From contig NZ_RHOV01000024.1 of assembly GCF_003946655.1 (NCBI RefSeq), forward strand, positions 1 through 32,757: 32,757 nt of DNA. Reading direction: 5' to 3'. The notes under the pieces were generated by a model. It saw only the letters and a list, made by a program, of their open reading frames with translations. It did not search any database and was not told the DNA's origin. Position numbers and translations under genes: made by a program. This DNA is from Lapidilactobacillus achengensis (GTDB lineage Bacteria > Bacillota > Bacilli > Lactobacillales > Lactobacillaceae). This document shows, one piece after another, positions 31,548-32,757 of the stretch (positions are counted from its first letter, which is position 1; each line of letters opens with the position of its first letter).

Positions 31548-31814
31548 TCTGCACTCTCCTTTTATCGACCACTAACTACCGCCAGTTCCCTGACGCTAAA
31601 AGTGAGTCCACCTCACATTCTAACTGATAACGGCGTGAATTACACCTACCAACCACGCCTTTTTATGGAAAAATGTTAAGATTTTGCCGAAAAATCACAA
31701 ATTTAATGACTGTTGCGGCGCCGCTAATTAGTTTTTTCTAATTTTGTAAGATAATTCTGCACATTTCTGCGGTATAATACTAGCCAGTTAGTCAATTCGA
31801 AAGGAGTCATCATT

Positions 31815-32555
31815 TTGCCTGCAGAAAATAATTACTTTGTCGCAGAACGGTCCACCTACAGCTTCCATCGCGGCCATTATCTAAGTGGCGCTTTCGTCAA
31901 CGCCAATCCCGAAGATATGAATTTTGATATTTTCCAACTTTATCCACTGCCGATCACCATTCGCCGGTTCAATCAAGCCCGGGAGAAGAACGGCGAGCTC
32001 CTGTTTCGCGATACCTTCAAATATGAAGCCACCCTTTACTCTTCATCCAACAAGCAAGCCCGCCTCTTCCTTGAGCAAACTATGAAAAAACCACTGGTAG
32101 TCATGGCGGAAGGCGCCGAATTTCTTGACGGTGTCGGCAACGAGATCGCGCTCCATACGGTCCGGCTGATCGAGGCGACCGATTCGGCCAACAATCTTTG
32201 TTACCTGCTGATCGGCGGGCGCGGCGCTCTCGAATATAAGAGTAATCACTTGGCAACAACGGAATATCTCGACTATGAGCAGTCGTTATTTGAAATGGAT
32301 CCGCAACAACATGTGGTCTTAACGGAAGAACATTTGTTGGCATTTGCTTTGACGTTGGCCCATGAGTATTTTGACCGGCATATTTCGGCGGCGGATGTGG
32401 TGTCCCAGTCGACGATTTTCCCGGTTGCGGGCACTTCCTTCTCCGGGCCGGTCAAAGTTGCCAGTGGTCCTGACGCGCCGCGCATCGGCTTTTACTTCGA
32501 AACGACGCATAAATGGCTGCCAGTTCCTGATCCGAACAATTTTGGTAATGACTGA
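31815..32555 (+). CDS. Unrecognised 246-aa protein
   Basis: TTG start, AAAGGAG 8 nt upstream, and TATAAT at 31773-31778 as probable -10. Soluble; no signal peptide, TM or recognised motif. Mixed alpha/beta character, with a possible Gly-rich turn (LLIGGRGALEY). Codon use and length suggest a genuine gene. Monocistronic, with a structured repeat starting about 20 bp after the stop. Confidence 0.75.
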   Translation: MPAENNYFVAERSTYSFHRGHYLSGAFVNANPEDMNFDIFQLYPLPITIRRFNQAREKNGELLFRDTFKYEATLYSSSNKQARLFLEQTMKKPLVVMAEGAEFLDGVGNEIALHTVRLIEATDSANNLCYLLIGGRGALEYKSNHLATTEYLDYEQSLFEMDPQQHVVLTEEHLLAFALTLAHEYFDRHISAADVVSQSTIFPVAGTSFSGPVKVASGPDAPRIGFYFETTHKWLPVPDPNNFGND

Positions 32556-32572
32556 TTTTAAAGCAATTTGGC

Positions 32573-32757
32573 CGCGGCTTGCGCTGCGCGTGGCGTTGGT
32601 GGTTGGCAAGTGTGGTGGGGCTCCAGGTCGGGCTGGGGGTGGTGGAACGCGGCGGGCACGACTTGAAGCTTTTCGGAAAACCACCGAAAATCTTCAAGCT
32701 CGGCCTTATTGTAGGCGATAAATCGCCAACAATAATATCGCGGCTGACTCACCCCCA
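32573..32757 (+). repeat. Cruciform repeat F4, copy b (right end cut by window)
   Basis: CGGCTTGCGCTGCG start, outer arm AGGTCGGGCTGGGGGT (32625-32640) with its partner beginning ACCCCCA at 32751. Hairpin ACTTGAAGCTTTTCGG / CCGAAAATCTTCAAG (32661-32698) and TTATTGTAGGCGA / TCGCCAACAATAA follow. Compared with copy a the first hairpin is changed on both sides (TTTTGAG/CTCAAAA to CTTGAAG/CTTCAAG), so pairing is kept. Confidence 0.88.

Noticed and set aside
31371-31560. Purine riboswitch upstream of the guanine-deaminase-like gene
   Set aside because: No purine-riboswitch core motifs; the region is explained by an F3 hairpin repeat and its short derivative.

Overview
The window looks like chromosome from a mid-GC member of the Lactobacillaceae. 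The evidence is a WalRK-YycH-YycI locus of lactobacillar type, exported SH3-repeat cell-wall hydrolases, strong AGGAGG ribosome binding sites with frequent TTG/GTG starts, and a low-GC prophage-like island. The species cannot be named from sequence alone.

Layout. Positions 1-690 hold a structured repeat. Positions 720-5838 (minus strand) hold the essential cell-wall two-component locus walR-walK-yycH-yycI, with an unusual 275-bp structured gap between walR and walK. walJ and htrA, which often follow yycI, are not in the window; the repeat begins about 30 bp past the yycI stop. Positions 5840-7080 are almost entirely repeats. tRNA-Lys(CTT) at 7133-7205 is the attachment site of an AT-rich integrated island (about 7206-14870, 18-bp att repeats). 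The island carries integrase, a peptidase-less repressor, a Cro-like protein, an excisionase-like protein, an AEP-type primase, a D5/SF3 helicase, an iteron origin, two late HTH proteins and about 1 kb of non-coding DNA. It has no capsid, tail, lysis or terminase genes, so a phage satellite (PICI-like) is the best reading.

Right of the island lie two secreted cell-wall enzymes with related SH3 repeats (C39-like and NlpC/P60), a DinJ/YafQ toxin-antitoxin pair, a decayed tail of an ABC permease, a small membrane protein, an intact three-gene ABC exporter (COG4586/4587/3694 type), a 68-aa membrane protein, msrB, two divergent ABC-2-like permeases with no ATPase, a polytopic membrane protein, an XRE regulator, a guanine-deaminase-like enzyme and one unrecognised conserved-looking protein.

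The most striking content is not genic. At least eleven intergenic elements from a few related families (four copies of a ~500-700 bp composite, two of a ~200 bp cruciform, five full ~110 bp hairpin elements plus shorter derivatives) share a build: a perfect or near-perfect outer inverted repeat enclosing one or two hairpins. Between copies the arm sequences differ but remain self-complementary (compensatory changes), and hairpin modules are swapped or nested between families. This pattern suggests selection or an exchange mechanism acting on folded nucleic acid, and is the main candidate for an undescribed system here. A second is a possible RNA-RNA contact in the island: a 15-nt motif in an early leader is exactly complementary to the loop of a hairpin abutting the integrase ribosome binding site.
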